DNA of 64,000 nucleotides from NCBI RefSeq assembly GCF_013035315.1, contig NZ_WQHP01000007.1:124001-188000 (forward strand), read 5' to 3'. Both the position numbers and the translations under genes were made by a program. Below the pieces are notes generated by a model. The model was not told where the DNA came from, searched no databases, and worked only from the letters and a program-made list of their open reading frames with translations. Shown piece by piece: positions 25,564 to 35,263 of this stretch (its first letter is position 1; the number at the start of each line of letters is the position of its first letter). This DNA comes from Ruegeria arenilitoris (GTDB lineage: Bacteria; Pseudomonadota; Alphaproteobacteria; Rhodobacterales; Rhodobacteraceae).

Positions 25564-26778
25564 CTACTTTGGGTCTTTCAGCCAGTCTGGCGCAAAGTCG
25601 ACGCGATCCAGGCTGGCAAACCGGCGAACCCGGTCGAGTTCGGATTCTAACCTTCGGGTTCGCGCCTCGGACCAGCGCACAGATCGTTCAGGCCACAAGG
25701 CACTGACATTCAGAACGCCGTTTGCGCGGTCTGCCTTCATGTCGATCCGCCCGATCATCCGGTCACCCTCGAGCAGCGGGAAAACATAATAACCGAAAGT
25801 CCGTTTGGGGGCAGGAACGAACACCTCGATCCGATAATGATATCCGAACAGACGTTCGGCGCGGGCACGGTCGCGCAGCATGGGGTCAAACGGGCTGAGA
25901 ACGCGGATACGGCCTGACGGGCGCGGCGCGGCTTGGGCCATTTCGATGATTGAGGGTCGGGCAATCACTTTGCGAAGTTTACCGTCCGTGCAGGTGATCT
26001 CGATTTCTTCCAATTCGCCCCTTAACAGCCCCTGTTCGCACCAGGCCTTGGCCTCATGGACCGAAACGGTGTCCCAGAACGCTGCCAACTCGCTAGAGGT
26101 TGCAAAGCCCAGCCGATCCAAGGCCGCGTTGCACAACCAATCAACTGTTGCTTCTGCATCGCAGGGCATGTTCCCGGGGCACAGGTGGGTATCGATAACA
26201 CGCTCGGTCAGATCATAGCGCTTTTGGAAGCCTTGCCGCCCGACTACGGTCAGCGCGCCAGAGCGCCACAGAAACTCCAGCGCCGTCTTGGACGGGTGCC
26301 AGTCCCACCAGCCGCCGGACCCTTTCTTTTCGTCCTTGCCGACATCGGACGAAGACACCGGCCCGTGATCCCGTATGTGCTGCAACACGGATTCAAATTG
26401 CTGCTCGAACCCGTCACGACGCCAGTTCTTCCACCGAGATTTCAACAAATCCGCGTCACGTTGAAACCGCAAGTGCCAGTGGGGATAGAACGCCATTGGT
26501 ATGACGGCTGCGTCATGGGTCCAGTGCTCAAACAGAGATTTGTCACGTTCGTAAAGGCGCTTGAGGTTATTGGCGCGGTACGATGGCCGCCGCGAGAACA
26601 GGATCATGTCATGCGCGCGTGCGACCGTATTGATGCTGTCCAGCTGCACAAAGCCCAGGCGGTGGATCAAATCCAGAAGGTCCGCGCCCTTGGCCCCGCC
26701 CGACGGCGGTTCAGCCAGAGCATGGCGATCCATGAACAGCGCGCGGGCCGTCCGGTTGTCCAGCCGTTGCAGCGCCAC
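25564..26778 (-). CDS. AlkZ/YcaQ-type DNA glycosylase (HTH_42 family)
   Basis: A 404-residue winged-helix protein. It shows the catalytic QxD motif at Q45-L-D47 (E. coli AlkZ has QxD at 37-39), the C-terminal FDPMLRDRARAERLFGYHYRIE segment and KRTFGYYVFPLLEGDRMIGRID, all typical of this family. Such enzymes remove alkylated bases and unhook DNA interstrand crosslinks. Full length. It converges with the FAH-family gene. Confidence 0.88.
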   Translation of the reverse strand: MALQRLDNRTARALFMDRHALAEPPSGGAKGADLLDLIHRLGFVQLDSINTVARAHDMILFSRRPSYRANNLKRLYERDKSLFEHWTHDAAVIPMAFYPHWHLRFQRDADLLKSRWKNWRRDGFEQQFESVLQHIRDHGPVSSSDVGKDEKKGSGGWWDWHPSKTALEFLWRSGALTVVGRQGFQKRYDLTERVIDTHLCPGNMPCDAEATVDWLCNAALDRLGFATSSELAAFWDTVSVHEAKAWCEQGLLRGELEEIEITCTDGKLRKVIARPSIIEMAQAAPRPSGRIRVLSPFDPMLRDRARAERLFGYHYRIEVFVPAPKRTFGYYVFPLLEGDRMIGRIDMKADRANGVLNVSALWPERSVRWSEARTRRLESELDRVRRFASLDRVDFAPDWLKDPK

Positions 26779-26782
26779 AGGG

Positions 26783-27808
26783 CTAGCGCCGTTTCAGCGT
26801 ATCGCCATAGCTGATCTTGGGTGTAAGGGTCACACGAGATTCGATCTCGGCATTGGGATCGGCCAGTTGTCCGGCGATGATTTCCGCGGCTTTCCGTCCA
26901 ATTTCCAACCGGCAGGCGTCCATCGTGGCCAACTTGCGCGGCAGACCCTGCAGAAGTTCGACATTGTTGAACCCGGCCAGGCCGATCTGTCCCGGCACAT
27001 CAATCCCCTGATCCAGCAGGTACAACAACCCGCCGGCCCCAATCATGTCGTTGGAGTAATACAGGAAATCCAGATCGGGTGAGCGTTCCAGCATCGCCTG
27101 CGTCATCTCGCGCCCCTTGGCTAAGGCCGATCCACCCGAATAGAACTCGCGATCTTCGATTTCGACCCCGTGTTTGCCAAGAACCTCAGTGAAGCCCTCG
27201 AAACGCTTACGCGCGCGGTGGTCCAGCGGCATCTTGGTGCCCATGAACCCAATATGCTGGTAACCCGCCTTCAGGATTGCTTGCGCCATCTCACGACCTG
27301 CACGACGATGAGAAATTCCGACCATCGCATCAACTGGCTTGCCGTCGGTGTCCATGATCTCGACCACCGGAATGCCAGCCGAGTCCAGCATCGCGCGCGC
27401 GGCATCTGTATGTTCCAGACCCGCGATGATAACGCCTGAGGGGCGCCACGAGAGCATCTCGTACAGAACTTTTTCTTCTTTTTCAGGCATATAGTCGGTG
27501 ACGCCGACAACGGGCTGCAACTCGGTATCTTCGAGAACCTGATTGATGCCGGTCAGAACTTCGGGAAACACCATGTTCGACAGCGACGGGATGATCACGG
27601 CCACAAGGTTCACCCGGCTGGAGGCCAGTGCGCCTGCGATCTTGTTTGGCACATAACCCAGCTCTTTTGCGGCGGCCAAAACGCGAGTGCGCGTCGCGTC
27701 CGACACATCCCCCCTGTTTCGCAGAACCCGGCTGACCGTCATTTCCGACACTCCGGACGCTTCGGACACGTCACGAAGAGTAAGCGGGCGTTTGGTATCT
27801 GTTGTCAC
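26783..27808 (-). CDS. LacI-family transcriptional regulator
   Basis: A 341-residue LacI/GalR regulator. The helix-turn-helix LTLRDVSEASGVSEMTVSRVL is at the N-terminus, followed by the hinge YVPNKIAGALASSR and a sugar-binding domain. I choose the GTG at 27808, with AGGTG upstream, over the longer frame that would add ~27 unlikely residues. It resembles GntR-type gluconate repressors, but no target operon is adjacent. Ends 5 bp from the AlkZ-like gene on the same strand. Confidence 0.85.
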   Translation of the reverse strand: MTTDTKRPLTLRDVSEASGVSEMTVSRVLRNRGDVSDATRTRVLAAAKELGYVPNKIAGALASSRVNLVAVIIPSLSNMVFPEVLTGINQVLEDTELQPVVGVTDYMPEKEEKVLYEMLSWRPSGVIIAGLEHTDAARAMLDSAGIPVVEIMDTDGKPVDAMVGISHRRAGREMAQAILKAGYQHIGFMGTKMPLDHRARKRFEGFTEVLGKHGVEIEDREFYSGGSALAKGREMTQAMLERSPDLDFLYYSNDMIGAGGLLYLLDQGIDVPGQIGLAGFNNVELLQGLPRKLATMDACRLEIGRKAAEIIAGQLADPNAEIESRVTLTPKISYGDTLKRR

Positions 27809-27922
27809 TGTGGCACCTGCGATGTTGTTTTGTCCGATGGTAGCGTGAACAGCGCAAGTTTTACAACCACCGCCTAAAGGCGATGACAACCCCGAAAAAG
27901 CAAGCTACAGAGAGCCTTGCGC

Positions 27923-27999
27923 GGCCCCGTGGCTCAACTGGATAGAGCAGCCCCCTCCTAAGGGGCAGGTTGCAGGTTCGAATCCTGCCGGGGTCGCCA
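27923..27999 (+). tRNA. tRNA-Arg (anticodon CCT)
   Basis: A complete 77-nt cloverleaf. Acceptor GGCCCCG pairs with CGGGGTC (one G-T pair), D-stem GCTC/GAGC, anticodon stem GCCCC/GGGGC with loop CTCCTAA, T-stem GCAGG/CCTGC, discriminator G and an encoded CCA. The anticodon CCT reads AGG. A decayed integrase gene lies 147 bp downstream, so this tRNA was probably an integration site. Confidence 0.95.
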
Positions 28000-28146
28000 A
28001 CACAACTATCAGCTTTGTCAGTGGCATGTGTGCAAAGCATGTGCTTGTGAGCTTCGCACGCAACCCCAAGCGCTGCGCCTCCGCTGCACCGACAGCTGCA
28101 ACGCCGCACGCAGATCGCCTTTAAAGGCACGAAGGAGTGATGCGAA

Positions 28147-28650
28147 ATGGCGACGATCAATAAGAGACCAAGCGGTAAGTGGCAGGCAACGGTAAGGTAG
28201 CAAAGACGAAGCGCCAGCAAGTCCTTCACTAAGAGAGCAGACGCGGTGAAGTGGGCGCGCGAGACCGAGATGCGAGCCGAGCGCGGTGTCTTAGTTCAAC
28301 GCAGAGTCGGCTCGCCTGACAAGCGGACGCTGGGCTTTGCCGTTGCTAAATTCAGAGATACTGTGGCGCTGACAAATCGCAGTGGAGACCGAGAGCAGCT
28401 TTGCATCGGTGCGATGTTGAAACATCATCGTAGTTTCACGCGCCTGCGGTTGGATACCCTGACAGCTGCGGACGTTTCCAATTGGCGTGATGAGCGGTAA
28501 AAGCAAGTGGCCACAAGCATGGTCGTTCGTGAATTCACGCTTTTGCAGAGTGCAGTCGGGCACGCGCTTGGCGCGGGTGCGGTGAACGTCGTACAGCAGG
28601 TCAAGCGGCCGCGTGTCGATGATCGACGGGAGCGAAGACTTCAGACTTAG
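28147..28650 (+). pseudogene. Tyrosine recombinase (phage-type integrase) remnant
   Basis: One frame reads as the N-terminal half of a tyrosine integrase but is broken by stops at 28198 (TAG), 28498 (TAA) and about 28648 (TAG). The arm-type DNA-binding start is KRPSGKWQATVR, then SKSFTKRADAVKWARETE, the core-binding LTAADVSNWRDER, and LLQSAVGH with RPRVDDRRERRL. AAGGAG sits just upstream of the ATG. The C-terminal catalytic R-H-R-Y domain is missing. Lying directly behind tRNA-Arg, it is the scar of a former mobile element. Premature stops rule out a functional protein. Confidence 0.8.
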
Positions 28651-28930
28651 GCTGGTATTCATACAAGAAACGCACGGTCGGCTCAAATTGAAGCAAGTGC
28701 ATCACAAATCAGCCTTTGAGAGGCTTGCGGTGAAACACTGACTGTGGTGGCGACCCAACAATACTACTCGAGCGTTTTTGCGCGGCAGACGCTGCTGGCG
28801 CTCAAACCAGTTGGAGCCACCCAGGTCAGTGCCGGATGTTGGCACCAAAAATGTCAGCACGGTCGCCTTGCAAGTCTTCCATTCATTTTTGAAAGTGTTA
28901 AAAAACTTCAAGTTCGCAGGAGTTCATGCC

Positions 28931-30190
28931 GTGACAAGCAAGACGTTGTTTTTTCATGTTGGTACGGTCAAAACTGGGTCGACGTCGGTACAAAGAGTAT
29001 TGTGGGAGAACCGCGAAAATTTGCTCGCATATGGTGTGGCGTATCCTGCGGTTTCGGAGCCGAGACTCGACCTTCCTCGTTTCGCAAATGCCGACTTCCT
29101 GTTTCAAGAGGACTTCGACCGTGCTGCAGCGAGAGACATTCTAGAGTCGATGGGCGCGGAAAACCTCGTGATATCTGAAGAAGCGCTTTGAGGAAAGCCG
29201 CATGTCATGCTGGATTCAGTCTTCGAAGGTTTCGAAAAAGTCATCGTGGTCTACGTTCGCAACCCAGCCGATCTTGTCGCGTCCTGGGCCGCAGAGAACG
29301 CGGAACCCTATAATACCATGGCGAACGGATTGGGCAGCGAAGTAGATGGCCCCTTGCAGATAGATTTGGGTCTGGAAGAGTTCACATATAGATATATCGC
29401 AAATTTTCGCAGATTCCTTGATTCAATTGATGAAATGCGGGGAAAAGGTTTCCGAATTGTCTTTAGGCCATTCGAGAAAGACCAATTAGTTGGCGGGAAT
29501 GTGGTGTTGGATCTTTTTGATGTCATTGGGAAGGATCCAGAGCAGGTACCAGAGCTGAGGAATACCTGGGCCAATGTTAGCAGGTCGAGGAAATTCTGTG
29601 ACGTGTCCACGTATGTTTGGGAGTATGTGAAAGACACCCCTAATCGCGCGCGATACAGCTTGAGACTCGTAGAAAATGTTTATAACCAATGCGAAACGGG
29701 CGACGACCGGGCAGTGATTGCAACAGTGGACGACGCCTCGATCCGCAAGATCGTGGATGATTGTGCGCACATCGAAGAACGCATATCTCGCGATTATCTC
29801 GCAGGCCGTCCGCTCTTAAAAAACTCATTTCCAAAGGTCTATAGTACCGATCGGGAGCCTTACGCGCCTGTGTCTGAGCGAGAACTCGAGGCGCTGTGCG
29901 ATAAGGCTCTTGTAGAAATATTGATGAAAGAGGTTGCTGAGCTGAAAGATCTGAGGCAGAAAATGGTCGCGGCGTTTGTCGAAAAAGACCGAGTGATTTC
30001 CGAAAGGGATCATGCGATTGCTGAAAGGGATCATGCGATTGCTGAAAGGGATCATTTGGTCGCCCAAAAGGAGCAGGTGAACCTCGAAAGGGAGCAGGCT
30101 ATTGCTGAAAGAGATCATGCAATTCGATATCCCTGGAAGTACGTTTCTCGCGCTATTTCGGTGAGGACAGGTCGCAAACAGTCCAATTAG
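28931..30190 (+). pseudogene. Sulfotransferase with in-frame TGA and C-terminal ERD-repeat/YPWKY tail
   Basis: One frame of ~419 codons encodes a PAPS-dependent sulfotransferase interrupted by a single TGA at 29189 (codon 87). The 5'-phosphosulfate loop (HVGTVKTGSTS, residues 9-19) precedes the stop and the 3'-phosphate motif (YVRNPADLVASW, ~108-119) follows it. GTG 28931 has AGGAG upstream. The C-terminus has ERDHAIA-type heptads and then RYPWKYVSRAISVR, a tail shared with other proteins in this region. A TGG-to-TGA mutation would explain the stop. It could also be a sequencing error, or the distal ORF from the ATG at 29207 might be translated separately. Confidence 0.78.
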
Positions 30191-30617
30191 AGACGCCAGG
30201 CAAGTATCGCAAATTCGTTCTGGCTATTGCGAGGATTTTATTGGTTGAGGCGAAAGCGATTTCAGAAAACACTGGTTACTTTTCTTCCAAGACGTCGGTG
30301 CTCCTCAGTTCCAAGCGAAGCATCACGCCAACTTAAGCCTCTACGATTGATGAATATCATTCCACTAAGAACACGCTTGCCGTCCTCCCGAGGCTCTCCG
30401 CAAGACTTCGGAAATAACGGTTTCAGACGTGGCGATTGCGCGTCGATCAGCCAGAAGAAATCGCTCATGTTACCGCCCGGCGTCTGTGCCATGAAACAAG
30501 CCGCGCGACGAACATTAATGCGTCCTGAACCAAATTGGCATGAGTTCCGACAGAGGCCAAACTCAAGTCAAACCTTGTTCGTTTCTTACTTGGTGACTAA
30601 AGAAAAGGGACAACGCA
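30191..30617. other. Gene-poor stretch after the sulfotransferase
   Basis: About 430 bp. Short open frames are present but none has family similarity I recognise, and the base composition differs from coding neighbours. No terminator or promoter called with confidence. Confidence 0.35.
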
Positions 30618-32321
30618 GTGACAAATATTGAGAAACAAATGACCAAAGCTTCGGTAGGCCAAAAAGGCGGCACTTCAATGGAATCTGCATCTCGCCCGGA
30701 CGAGATCAGCCAAGACGACGCGCTGCTCTATGCTTCGCAATATATGAATGCACCGATGCTGAACCACTTTAAGTCCATCCTTGCAAATGTCTTTTCTCAC
30801 CTCCCGTTAATTTCACCTCAAAGGCGTCAAAAGTTCATTCGATCTGCCAATAAGAGAAACACCAAAATCCTCTCATCTGCTATTTTAAATTACAAAGGTA
30901 ACCATACCTTACCTGATGATTGCGACATCGACGCTGAACTCCTAGCGGAAATTCACAAAAAGATGCGGAGCGAGTTCGATGAAAACTACTATGTGGAACA
31001 CAATGAAGGCCTCGATCTGGTGGCTGAAGACCCTTTCCTCCATTTTGTGACGATCGGCTGGAGAGAGGGCCGTAATCCCAATGCTTGGTTTGACTGCCAA
31101 GCGTATTATATGTGCTACCCCGACGTTGCGTTGGCTGGCGTAAACCCGTTTGAACATTACATAACGTATGGGCGTCGGGAAGGACGGGAACTACCAGACA
31201 GTTCCATACTCATGCCGAATTTGCCAAGATTAAAGGCAAAGTACATGGTTCAGGATAATGCTTTCAAACAAAGCCTCGAAAACGCGGAGAAGATTCTTGT
31301 AATTCTTATCCCTGAGCATAACGAGATGAGTGGTGGGATATTTTCATTCTTCTCTATTGCAAACGCTGCATACAAACTCCGCCATAGGCATAACTTCGAA
31401 ATTGTCTTGATGACGCGTCCCAACAAGATGGGCGAAACTTACCTTCGCCAAAGGAATTTCAGGAACTCGGAGGATGTTTTCCGATTTGAGCAGATTGTCC
31501 GGTGTAAAAACGCAAAGACCGTTTATATAAATATTCCAGAGTACGCAGCTCCTGAATTTGTAGATAGTTTGAATAACGAAACGCTCGAGTATCTCGAGAC
31601 GCGAGATAATCTGTTTATAAATATATTAAACCAAAAAACGGATATCATGCCAGAGCCATGCGAGTACGAAGATTTGCGCGCCCTCAGCGATCAATTGACC
31701 CAGTCGGTCGCACACCACGCATATTTTGGGCAGTCATTTGCAGATCATTATGGAACACCAATGCTATTGCTACCGGCTTACACTGATCTGAGCAATTATG
31801 AAGCCGTGCCACAGCAGGAGAAGGAAAAGCTTATAATCTATTCTCCAGATGAAGCCCCTTGGAAGCAGAAAGTACTTGACGTTCTTGCCGCTGGCTTGCC
31901 CGACTACGAATTGTTGAAGATCGAAGGGATCACCTTTGATGCGTTCATGGACTTGGCCTCCAAGTGCCGTTACTCAGTAACGTTTGGTGAAGGTTTCGAT
32001 GGCTATCTTGCACAACCCATTTATCAGGGCGGCGTTGCGTTCGCCGTTTATAATGACGAGTTCTTTCCGTCAGAGCGTCTGAGGGACTTTTACAACATCT
32101 TTCAGTCGGAGGAAGAGATGGTCCAGTGCATCGTTGATCGTATCCATCGAATGGACGAGGATCCGGAACTCTACCGACTTGCCAACGACAAGATGATGAC
32201 AGTCTATGATGATCTGTATTCGCGCGACGATTACCTGAGGCGGATTGAGATGCTAATCAAGCGGGAGTTCGAGTTGCAACCGCTGTACACCGAAAGCTGG
32301 AGTCAAATCATCAAACTGTAA
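30618..32321 (+). CDS. Glycosyltransferase-like protein with two polysaccharide-cluster FDxxxY repeats
   Basis: A 567-residue soluble protein. Residues 120-153 and 158-191 are two copies of a repeat (FDENYYVEHN...PFLHFVTIGWREGRNP and FDCQAYYMCYPDVA...PFEHYITYGRREGRE) that I know from glycosyltransferases and related proteins in surface-glycan clusters. Residues ~225-550 look like a divergent GT-B glycosyltransferase, with a late KCRYSVTFGEGFDGYLAQPIYQGG segment resembling a nucleotide-sugar site. The GTG start has a modest AAAGGGA upstream; ATG 30639 is an alternative. Specificity unknown. It may act in building the same glycan as its neighbours. Confidence 0.68.
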   Translation: MTNIEKQMTKASVGQKGGTSMESASRPDEISQDDALLYASQYMNAPMLNHFKSILANVFSHLPLISPQRRQKFIRSANKRNTKILSSAILNYKGNHTLPDDCDIDAELLAEIHKKMRSEFDENYYVEHNEGLDLVAEDPFLHFVTIGWREGRNPNAWFDCQAYYMCYPDVALAGVNPFEHYITYGRREGRELPDSSILMPNLPRLKAKYMVQDNAFKQSLENAEKILVILIPEHNEMSGGIFSFFSIANAAYKLRHRHNFEIVLMTRPNKMGETYLRQRNFRNSEDVFRFEQIVRCKNAKTVYINIPEYAAPEFVDSLNNETLEYLETRDNLFINILNQKTDIMPEPCEYEDLRALSDQLTQSVAHHAYFGQSFADHYGTPMLLLPAYTDLSNYEAVPQQEKEKLIIYSPDEAPWKQKVLDVLAAGLPDYELLKIEGITFDAFMDLASKCRYSVTFGEGFDGYLAQPIYQGGVAFAVYNDEFFPSERLRDFYNIFQSEEEMVQCIVDRIHRMDEDPELYRLANDKMMTVYDDLYSRDDYLRRIEMLIKREFELQPLYTESWSQIIKL

Positions 32322-32418
32322 GTAGCTCAAAATTCGAGGGTTCCCAGATAAAGATGTTGACAGCATCTTAATGAAAAATTGCGACTCCTTTTTTGGTATC
32401 GGTGCCGGTGGGCACTGA

Positions 32419-32640
32419 CCAACTCAAAAACTCGAACGGCTTCAGAAGGAGAGCGAACGGCTTCGGAAGGGAGACTCCGACCTAGCACTCGGTAAGCTTA
32501 TCCTGAAGGAGGCCGCCCTGTGAAATTTATTGGCCCTGTCCACCCGTGCGCCTGCATTAACATAATCCGAAACGAGATGAAGGTATCGGAACGCCGGATT
32601 TGTCGTATGTTGGTTCAGATCGCCCGAAAGGCTCGGTTGC
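32419..32640 (+). mobile_element. IS3-family transposase remnant (end of OrfA, start of OrfB)
   Basis: From about 32419 the frame reads QKLERLQKESERLRK, then LALGKLILKEAAL and a TGA at 32518-32520, the classic leucine-zipper end of an IS3 OrfA. It continues in the same frame as CACINIIRNEMKVSERRICRML, matching the start of an IS3 OrfB. Both parts are short and degraded, with no catalytic DDE residues. No terminal inverted repeats were found. Its right end overlaps the 3' end of the aminotransferase gene. Confidence 0.72.
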
Positions 32641-33760
32641 CCTTGCACATCCCTACTATGATCGAACAAATCTCTTCCGCGTCGACCTCGGAAATTGCAC
32701 CGAAAAACGGCAGACACAGTACTTGAGATTTCACGGTTTCGACATAAGGTTGATCCTGAGCGGAAACAATTGGGAAACCTCTGTACGGTGCAAAGTCTGT
32801 GCAGATCGGGTGGAAGTACTTTCGGGCGAAAATATTGCGGGACTTCAACGCCTCATAGACATCGTCTCGCGAGCAACCGAATAGAGATTCTTCTATTACT
32901 AATGGATAATATTGCTCAGAGCACGTCACGCCTTCTTGGCGCACTTGCGTTCGCAGTCCCGGCAATGCGGAGAGCTGTTCGTCATAAAAGGCGCGAAGCT
33001 TGCGGCGTTTGCTTCGTTCCGCCTCGACATGGGGAAGGTTGAGGAGACCCACCGCAGCCTGAACCTCGTTCATCTTTCCGTTGATGCCAATATCCACAAC
33101 TTCCTCTTCGTTGAGTATTCCAAAGTTCCTGAGGTAGTAAAGGCGTTGCTGATCCTCAGGTTTCGGCGTTGCGACAAGTCCTCCTTCAAGCGTGGTGAAC
33201 AGCTTGGTCGCATGAAAGGAGAAGACGGACGCGTCCCCGAACATGGCGATCGAACGGCCCTTGATTTCTGTTCCGAATGCGTGAGCGGCATCATAGACCA
33301 GTTTGAGCTCATGTGCGTCGGCAATCTCTTGTAGTGCGTCTACATCGCAGGCAGTGCCGTAAACGTGGATGCCGAGAATAGCTGAGGTATTTCTGGTAAT
33401 CGCGCACTCTACTGACCGTGGATCAAGGGTTAGCGTTTCAGGACATACATCGGCGAAAACCGCGCGGAGCCCGTTCCAATGGATCGAATGTGCGGTTGCC
33501 GCGAAAGTCAATGGTGATGTGATAACTTCGCTACCTGGGGGAAGGCGGAGTAACTTTAAAGCCGCAAGAAGCCCGATGGTCCCGTTGCCAAACAGCATTG
33601 CTGTGGGCACTCGCAGGTAGTTGGCCATGTTCTCCTCTAAGAGCGCATGAACAGGCCCCCCATTTGTCACTACACCTGACGCCCAGATGTCGTCGATCAT
33701 TGCTTTCAAGTCGTTCCTGTCGGGAAGCATAGGCCGAGTGACATAGAGTGGGTCGCGCAT
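32615..33760 (-). CDS. DegT/DnrJ/EryC1/StrS-type PLP-dependent sugar aminotransferase
   Basis: A 381-residue aminotransferase of the nucleotide-sugar family. The Schiff-base lysine is in FSFHATKLFTTLEGG (near residue 187). The cofactor segment YDAAHAFGT and the substrate-binding NGKMNEVQAA are conserved. It would transfer an amino group from glutamate to a 3- or 4-keto nucleotide sugar. GAGGTGA precedes the ATG. The Gfo-type oxidoreductase and ATP-grasp ligase upstream on the same strand could complete an amino-sugar decoration pathway. Its 3' end overlaps an IS3 remnant but the protein appears full length. Confidence 0.86.
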   Translation of the reverse strand: MRDPLYVTRPMLPDRNDLKAMIDDIWASGVVTNGGPVHALLEENMANYLRVPTAMLFGNGTIGLLAALKLLRLPPGSEVITSPLTFAATAHSIHWNGLRAVFADVCPETLTLDPRSVECAITRNTSAILGIHVYGTACDVDALQEIADAHELKLVYDAAHAFGTEIKGRSIAMFGDASVFSFHATKLFTTLEGGLVATPKPEDQQRLYYLRNFGILNEEEVVDIGINGKMNEVQAAVGLLNLPHVEAERSKRRKLRAFYDEQLSALPGLRTQVRQEGVTCSEQYYPLVIEESLFGCSRDDVYEALKSRNIFARKYFHPICTDFAPYRGFPIVSAQDQPYVETVKSQVLCLPFFGAISEVDAEEICSIIVGMCKGNRAFRAI

Positions 33761-34118
33761 TGTTCACCTCAATCATTGCCGCGTATCAAAAAAACCAAGG
33801 CTGTGTTCTATACCGAATCTGCGGCGTTTCAAGTGCGGTCGATGTTTTCCGCGGCACGGTTGTCCTTACTAAAGTAGGCTTTCCGACAGCGCAAACGTTC
33901 AAGTCGAGCTAGTGGCTTTATGTGTTCCAAGCAACGAGCCCGAAACCGATGCGCTCTTCATTTCGGCGGCGCCTTGTTCGGAAGTGCTCAGTTGGCGAAA
34001 AAGTGAACAGCAAGACTGCATTGAGCATCCGCGATAGCCTTTACGAGGCCGTGCCTAACCAGAACGAGAGTGCAGAAGTTCCCCTTCGAATGTTAGAAAT
34101 AGCTTGATTCCGGAAACC
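33761..34118. other. Intergenic region between the aminotransferase and ATP-grasp genes
   Basis: 358 bp with no recognisable gene. The short plus-strand ORF at 33922-34107 has no ribosome binding site or family features. No hairpin terminator was called. Confidence 0.35.
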
Positions 34119-35258
34119 TCAAAGTACGTCATAGATGTTCCGTTCAAGGAGCCTTTGGTATAAGGATGAGAGTTGCTCTTCTGAGGAAGTTTCAAAGAAG
34201 GCAACTCCGCAACGGCTTGCCTGTTTGGGCTGTACCTCTTCCCCTACTCTTTGTAATGGGTAGTATCCAACGAGTGGAAAAGGTTCACGCGCCCGGATGC
34301 CACCAAAAATGCCGAGGTCTTCCCCGGTGACTGTATGCCGAAGCACATGCCTTTTCCGACAGCCGTCCGATACTCGATCGCCGCCGATAAAGTAGCTCGC
34401 GTAATGGGCGGCGAACCGCGAACCAGTGCTCATCTCTATTAGCAATGAATAAAGGTCACCAGGGCAACGTCGCGAGCACTCGATAATGTAGGCGCGATCG
34501 CCATCGAGGATGAACTGGGTGTGCAAAAGTCCGTCCAACAAACCGATGGCTGAACAGAGCTTGGACAACCCCGACTCCAGGCGTTGCCGCGCTTCCACCG
34601 GTACATCGTGGCAAACATAGCTAGTGTCTACCGCAAAAGGGTTCACACTCGAACCTTCGATTACGTAATGTGGATCGACGAGGCGGCGATTCTGCACGAA
34701 GCCGGTGCAACTGTATAGTTGGCCTTTCACGAACTCCTCGACAAGATAATTCCCAGTGGGGCTGGCGCGGCTGGCGCATTGAACGGCCTCATCGAACGAA
34801 GCTTGATCCTCACCGGAAATGACCGAGATACCACGGCCGCTGAAGGCGTCGGCCGGCTTGCAGATCCACTTTCCTTCCGTAGGCCTTTCACCGGACGTGA
34901 TCGCGCGGGGTGCGGGTAGATCGTATTCTCGACAAAGCTCACGAAACATTGCCTTGTTGCTAAGTAACCGAACGGTTTGAGCGGAATCCACGCGCCCAGT
35001 GCAAATTGGAAGTTCGGAACAAATGGCAATCGACAAGTCGGTACACCCGGGAACGACACGTTCGATACCTACCCGCTCTACGTGACGCTGTACCGCTGCC
35101 AAATTACTATAATCCTCTTCAATCCAACGCTTCCCCGCGCGCTTTGCTAAGAGATCCCCGGCGCGGTTTCCAATGGTCCAAACCTCGTGGTTTTCAGAAA
35201 GGAGATAGTCATAGATCGGGCCTGCGGCAAAAGAGGAGTCGAGAAGCAATACTTTCAC
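34119..35258 (-). CDS. ATP-grasp family ligase
   Basis: A 379-residue ATP-grasp protein. Residues ~1-95 form a pre-ATP-grasp Rossmann-like part (MKVLLLDSSFAAGPIYDYL). The ATP-binding region includes KWICKPADAFSGRGISVI (near residue 133) and NYLVEEFVKGQLYSC; the metal-binding stretch is FILDGDRAYIIECSRRCPGDLY (near residue 262). Such enzymes join a carboxylate to an amine through an acyl phosphate. Five bp separate it from the Gfo-type gene upstream, so they form an operon. A role in attaching an amino acid or acid to an amino sugar is inference. Confidence 0.82.
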   Translation of the reverse strand: MKVLLLDSSFAAGPIYDYLLSENHEVWTIGNRAGDLLAKRAGKRWIEEDYSNLAAVQRHVERVGIERVVPGCTDLSIAICSELPICTGRVDSAQTVRLLSNKAMFRELCREYDLPAPRAITSGERPTEGKWICKPADAFSGRGISVISGEDQASFDEAVQCASRASPTGNYLVEEFVKGQLYSCTGFVQNRRLVDPHYVIEGSSVNPFAVDTSYVCHDVPVEARQRLESGLSKLCSAIGLLDGLLHTQFILDGDRAYIIECSRRCPGDLYSLLIEMSTGSRFAAHYASYFIGGDRVSDGCRKRHVLRHTVTGEDLGIFGGIRAREPFPLVGYYPLQRVGEEVQPKQASRCGVAFFETSSEEQLSSLYQRLLERNIYDVL

Positions 35259-35263
35259 AAAAT

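Noticed and set aside
27980-28000. Right-hand attachment repeat for the tRNA-Arg island
   Set aside because: I looked for a second copy of the tRNA 3' end within the window and did not see one; the tRNA-Thr end differs.
29189-29191. Selenocysteine reading of the TGA in the sulfotransferase
   Set aside because: No SECIS-like hairpin is evident just downstream, and sulfotransferases are not known selenoproteins. A nonsense mutation is simpler.
30227-30631. 134-codon ORF between the sulfotransferase and glycosyltransferase-like genes
   Set aside because: No ribosome binding site, overlaps the next gene's start and has an Arg/Ser-rich translation without motifs.
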